A stretch of DNA of 64,000 bases from Caulobacter radicis (GTDB taxonomy: Bacteria > Pseudomonadota > Alphaproteobacteria > Caulobacterales > Caulobacteraceae): NCBI RefSeq assembly GCF_003094615.1, contig NZ_QDKO01000043.1, positions 188,358 to 252,357 on the forward strand, in the 5' to 3' direction. Both the position numbers and the translations under genes were made by a program. The notes under the pieces are model-generated. The model had not been told where the DNA came from and made no database searches. It saw only the letters and a list, made by a program, of their open reading frames with translations. Positions 61,159-64,000 of this stretch are shown here, one piece after another; within the stretch, counting starts at the first letter, position 1, and every line of letters starts with the position of its first letter.

Positions 61159-62205
61159 TCAGAGGGCCGCGGCGGACTCTCGGACGACCAGGCGGTAGTC
61201 GGCTTGCAAGCTGGACGCCCCCGCCTCCCCGCCCGCGCGGCGGGCGCGGACGTGGCGCAGCAGAAGCTCGATGGCCAGGCGGGCCATCTCGCCGATCGGC
61301 TGATGGATCGTGGTCAGCTCCGGCCAGCTGGTGACAGCCAGCAGGCTGTCGTCGAAGCCGACCACGGACAGGTCGCCCGGCACGTCCAGGCCCCGGCGAT
61401 GGGCGATCGACATCACGGCGCTGGCCATGTCGTCGTTGGCGGCGAAGATCGCCGTCGGTCGCTCGTCCGCGTCGAGCAGGCCGATCGCCGCCTCGATGCC
61501 CGAGCGGTAGGAATAGTCCCCCTCGGCGACGGCGTGAGGCTCAAGGCCGGCGGCCGCCAGGGCGTCGCGGAAACCAGCCAAGCGACGCTGAGCGGCCAGC
61601 TGGGCCGCGTCGCCGGTGACGAAGGCGACCTTGCGGTGCCCCAGGGCCAGCAGGTGCTCGGTCATGGTCCGGGCGGCGGCGTAGTCGTCCAGCCGCACGG
61701 CCAGCACGCCCTCGTCCTCGCGCGCCGTGGCCACGGCCACGACCGGCTTGCCGGCCTTGGCCAGCAGGTCCAGCGCCCGCTCGGAGTCACAAAGCGGCGG
61801 CGGCAGGACCACGCCGTCGACCCCCTCCTCGGCCAGCTTGCTCACGGCGGCGTCGATCGCTTCGGGGCTGTCGCAGCGGTGCAGCAGCAGGTGATCGCCG
61901 GTGCGGCTGATCTCATCCATGACGCCGATCAGGAACTCGCTGAGATAGGCGCCGCTGGGGTTGGTGTAGAGCAGACCGATCCGCGTCACCCCGGCCGAAG
62001 CCAGGCCGCGCGCGGCGGGGCTTGGCGCGTAGTTCATCTCGCGGATGATCTCGCCGATCCGCGCCCGCGTCTCGTCGCTGACCCGCCCCTCGCCGTTGAT
62101 GACGCGGGAGACGGTCATGATCGACACGCCCGCCCGCGCGGCCACGTCGGCGATGGTCACGCCCTGCAGGCGCCGACGTTGCGGTTTTTCCGGCGCGCGG
62201 CTCAT
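61159..62205 (-). CDS. LacI-family transcriptional repressor
   Basis: A 348-residue regulator with an N-terminal helix-turn-helix and hinge (VTIADVAARAGVSIMTVSRVINGEGRVSDETRARI, about 16-50), then a periplasmic-binding-protein-like sugar domain (RIGLLYTNPSGAYLSEFL, then FAANDDMASAVMS, and DLSVVGFDDS). The start at 62205 gives the normal length; the frame extends upstream but only antisense to the aldo/keto reductase's neighbours. It should bind the tandem palindromes at 61076-61117 and be released by a sugar from the imported glycan. Confidence 0.92.
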   Translation of the reverse strand: MSRAPEKPQRRRLQGVTIADVAARAGVSIMTVSRVINGEGRVSDETRARIGEIIREMNYAPSPAARGLASAGVTRIGLLYTNPSGAYLSEFLIGVMDEISRTGDHLLLHRCDSPEAIDAAVSKLAEEGVDGVVLPPPLCDSERALDLLAKAGKPVVAVATAREDEGVLAVRLDDYAAARTMTEHLLALGHRKVAFVTGDAAQLAAQRRLAGFRDALAAAGLEPHAVAEGDYSYRSGIEAAIGLLDADERPTAIFAANDDMASAVMSIAHRRGLDVPGDLSVVGFDDSLLAVTSWPELTTIHQPIGEMARLAIELLLRHVRARRAGGEAGASSLQADYRLVVRESAAAL

Positions 62206-62270
62206 GCTTCGCCCATCGCGGGGAATTGGCTTCAAGGCAAGCAGGAATTGCGACGCCCGGCCGGATCCGC

Positions 62271-63278
62271 TCACGAAGGCAGCGGAGCCCCCGGATCGAC
62301 AAGACCCGCCTGGGAAAGCTCGGCCCAGAAGTCCGGCGGGACCTGCTCTTCCAGGGCCGCGCGGTCCTCGGCGAGGCGGCTTGGCCGGCTGGCGCCCGGA
62401 ATGACAGCCGCGACCGCCGGATGGGCGAGCGCGAATTGCAGGCCCGCGGCCTTCATGCTGATCCCGTGGCGGTCGGCGATCGCCTTGATCCGGGCGACCT
62501 TGTCGAGGATCGCGGGCGTGGCCGGGGCATATTCGAAGTTCGGACCACCGACCAGCGCGCCCGAGCTGTAGGGACCGCCGACCACGATCCCCAGGCCGCG
62601 CTCGGCCACAGCCGGCATCACACGCTGCAAGGCCGCACCATGGTCCAGCAGCGTATAGCGTCCGGCGAGCAGGAACCCGTCGGGGCGCGGTTCGTCGAGG
62701 GCCAGCAGCAGTTCGATCGGCTCGACCCGATTGACGCCCAGCCCCCAGGCCTTGATCACGCCCTCGTCGCGCAGTCGGTCCAGGGCCCTGAAGGCGCCCT
62801 TGCGCGCGGTCTCGAAGACGCCCAGCCATTCGTCGCCGTAGAAGTCCTGAGCCACGTCGTGGACGAAGGCGATGTCGATATGGTCGGTGTCGAGACGCTT
62901 GAGACTGTCTTCGATCGACCTCAGGGTCGCGTCCGCCGAATAGTCGTTCACGATCCGGTTGGGGCGGCCGTACTTGAAGACCTCGCCCTTTTCGCCCAGG
63001 GCGCGGGCGCTGACATCCTCGACCTCGTCGAGGATGACGCGGCCGACCTTGGTGCTGATGACGTAATCCGCGCGAGGCTTGCCGGCCAGCGCCTCGCCCA
63101 TTCGGATCTCGGCCAGGCCCGCTCCGTAGAACGGCGCGTTGTCGTAGTAGCGGATGCCGTCGTCCCAGGCGGCCGCCACCGTGGCCAGCGCCTCGCTCTC
63201 GGGGATGTCGCGAAACATGTTGCCGAGCGGCGCGGCGCCGAAGCCCAGCTTGCCGGGCAGGATGTCCTTGAGCGCCAT
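62271..63278 (-). CDS. Aldo/keto reductase, aldose 1-dehydrogenase-like
   Basis: A 335-residue NAD(P)-dependent TIM-barrel oxidoreductase. The catalytic tetrad is Asp46 (YYDNAPFYG), Tyr51, Lys77 (STKVGR) and His140 (AFVHD). The N-terminal GFGAAPLGNMFRDI and the NDYSADATLRSIEDSLKRL stretch are like D-threo-aldose (fucose) 1-dehydrogenases, which oxidise sugars to lactones; pyridoxal dehydrogenases are also in this group. It starts 1 bp after the hydrolase stop, so the two are cotranscribed, possibly with lacI 65 bp further on. Confidence 0.87.
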   Translation of the reverse strand: MALKDILPGKLGFGAAPLGNMFRDIPESEALATVAAAWDDGIRYYDNAPFYGAGLAEIRMGEALAGKPRADYVISTKVGRVILDEVEDVSARALGEKGEVFKYGRPNRIVNDYSADATLRSIEDSLKRLDTDHIDIAFVHDVAQDFYGDEWLGVFETARKGAFRALDRLRDEGVIKAWGLGVNRVEPIELLLALDEPRPDGFLLAGRYTLLDHGAALQRVMPAVAERGLGIVVGGPYSSGALVGGPNFEYAPATPAILDKVARIKAIADRHGISMKAAGLQFALAHPAVAAVIPGASRPSRLAEDRAALEEQVPPDFWAELSQAGLVDPGAPLPS

Positions 63279-63279
63279 C

Positions 63280-63996
63280 TTATCTCTCCGCCTTGGCGGC
63301 CGACCGGCTCGCCGCTTCCTCGATCAGGGACGCCACCACGCCGGGCTGGGAAACATATACCGCATGGCTGGCGGCGACGTCGCGCACGCTCGCCCCGGCG
63401 CGCCGGGCCATCATTCGCTGGGCCGGCGGCGGGATGACGTGATCGTCCTTGGCGACCAGATACCAGCTGGGCTTGGTCCGCCAGGCGGCCGCGGTGATCT
63501 TGCCCTCCAGGGCCTGGGCGCCCCAGGGCTGCTGGGAGTCGGCCATGAACCGCGCCACCTCGGGCGCCACGTCCGCCGCGAACACGGCGGGGAACTTGCC
63601 GCGGTCCAGAAGCAGGAAGCCGTCGGCCGACGGCAGGATAGGCAGGGCCGGCGCCCCGGGCGGCGCCTGGGCGATGATCGAGGCCACGGACTCGCCCTGG
63701 TCGGGCGCGAAGGCCGCGACATAGACGAGGGCCGACACCTTCGGGTCGGACCCCGCCTCGGTGATGACCACGCCGCCATAGGAATGGCCGACCAGCACCA
63801 CCTTGCCTTCGGCCGCCGCGATGGCGCGTCGGGTCGCCGCCACGTCCTCGCCGAGCGAGGTGGTGGGGTTCTGGACGACGACCACCTTGTAGCCGTCCCG
63901 GCTGAGCATCCGGTGGACCTCGGCCCAGCCCGAGCCGTCGACGAAGGCGCCGTGGACCAGGACGATCGTGCCCGGCCTATCACCCGGACCGGCCAC
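63280..63996 (-). CDS. Alpha/beta hydrolase, 5' end probably beyond the window
   Basis: At least 238 residues of an alpha/beta-hydrolase-fold protein. The oxyanion region IVLVHGAFVDGSGW is at about 11-24, the nucleophile Ser72 in VGHSYGG, the acid Asp184 or Asp185 in AKDDHVIP, and His211 in ASHAVY. The GTG at 63996 leaves only 10 residues before the first strand and the frame stays open to the window edge, so a longer N-terminus, perhaps a signal peptide, is likely. Substrate unknown; esterase or lactonase is plausible beside a sugar dehydrogenase. Confidence 0.82.
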   Translation of the reverse strand: MAGPGDRPGTIVLVHGAFVDGSGWAEVHRMLSRDGYKVVVVQNPTTSLGEDVAATRRAIAAAEGKVVLVGHSYGGVVITEAGSDPKVSALVYVAAFAPDQGESVASIIAQAPPGAPALPILPSADGFLLLDRGKFPAVFAADVAPEVARFMADSQQPWGAQALEGKITAAAWRTKPSWYLVAKDDHVIPPPAQRMMARRAGASVRDVAASHAVYVSQPGVVASLIEEAASRSAAKAER

Positions 63997-64000
63997 GGCG

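Overview
The window reads as chromosomal DNA of a high-GC alphaproteobacterium of the Caulobacter type. The evidence is strong GC bias at third codon positions, an alphaproteobacterial SOS box (GAAC-N7-GAAC) in front of lexA, a conserved housekeeping order (tpiA, PpiD-like foldase, trp genes, lexA, comEC, gltX, gltA), six TonB-dependent receptor (TBDR) genes, and a pair of LacI-type operators (GTTAGCGCTAAC) close to the xylose-repressor motif known from Caulobacter. No tRNA, rRNA, CRISPR array, insertion sequence, phage gene or replication origin was recognised.

Region 1 (0-19.3 kb) is core metabolism: tpiA, divergent from a PpiD-like foldase gene that overlaps trpE; a periplasmic multicopper oxidase; trpG-trpD-trpC; a signal peptidase I paralogue; lexA; a small TonB-C-domain protein; a GH43 glycosidase; an isocitrate lyase/PEP mutase family enzyme; comEC; gltX; gltA. 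Several extra genes interrupt an order that is tighter in other alphaproteobacteria. Family-type inverted repeats mark the ends of some of these units.

Region 2 (19.3-29.1 kb) is a compact aromatic-acid catabolic cluster. It encodes a three-component salicylate 5-hydroxylase-like ring hydroxylase (alpha, beta, Rieske ferredoxin, plus a divergently encoded FAD reductase), gentisate 1,2-dioxygenase, fumarylpyruvate hydrolase, maleylpyruvate isomerase, an aromatic-acid/H+ symporter, an outer-membrane porin and an IclR regulator. Together these are enough to import a hydroxybenzoate, probably salicylate, and convert it through gentisate to pyruvate and fumarate. Five consecutive reading frames overlap by 4 nt.

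Region 3 (29.2-51.0 kb) is dominated by outer-membrane uptake. It holds a TBDR with a secreted propeller-like partner, a siderophore-type TBDR divergent from a DUF3649/PepSY/DUF3325 inner-membrane operon, an STN-bearing TBDR with its own FecI sigma factor and FecR regulator, a TBDR coupled to a secreted M20 peptidase, an S9 prolyl-oligopeptidase-like enzyme and another large TBDR.

Region 4 (51.1-64 kb) has a Tat-exported GDSL esterase divergent from a YbbA/YbbP ABC transporter. It is followed by a sugar locus: GPH-type symporter, GH43 beta-xylosidase-like enzyme, a TBDR broken by one frameshift, tandem LacI operators, a LacI repressor, an aldo/keto reductase and an alpha/beta hydrolase cut by the window edge. 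The likely substrate is a xylose-containing oligosaccharide. No wholly unknown system was found. The most notable items are the translationally coupled gentisate cluster with its candidate operator, the frameshifted TBDR under twin operators, the signal-peptidase paralogue where moaC-moeA is expected, and several families of nested intergenic repeats.
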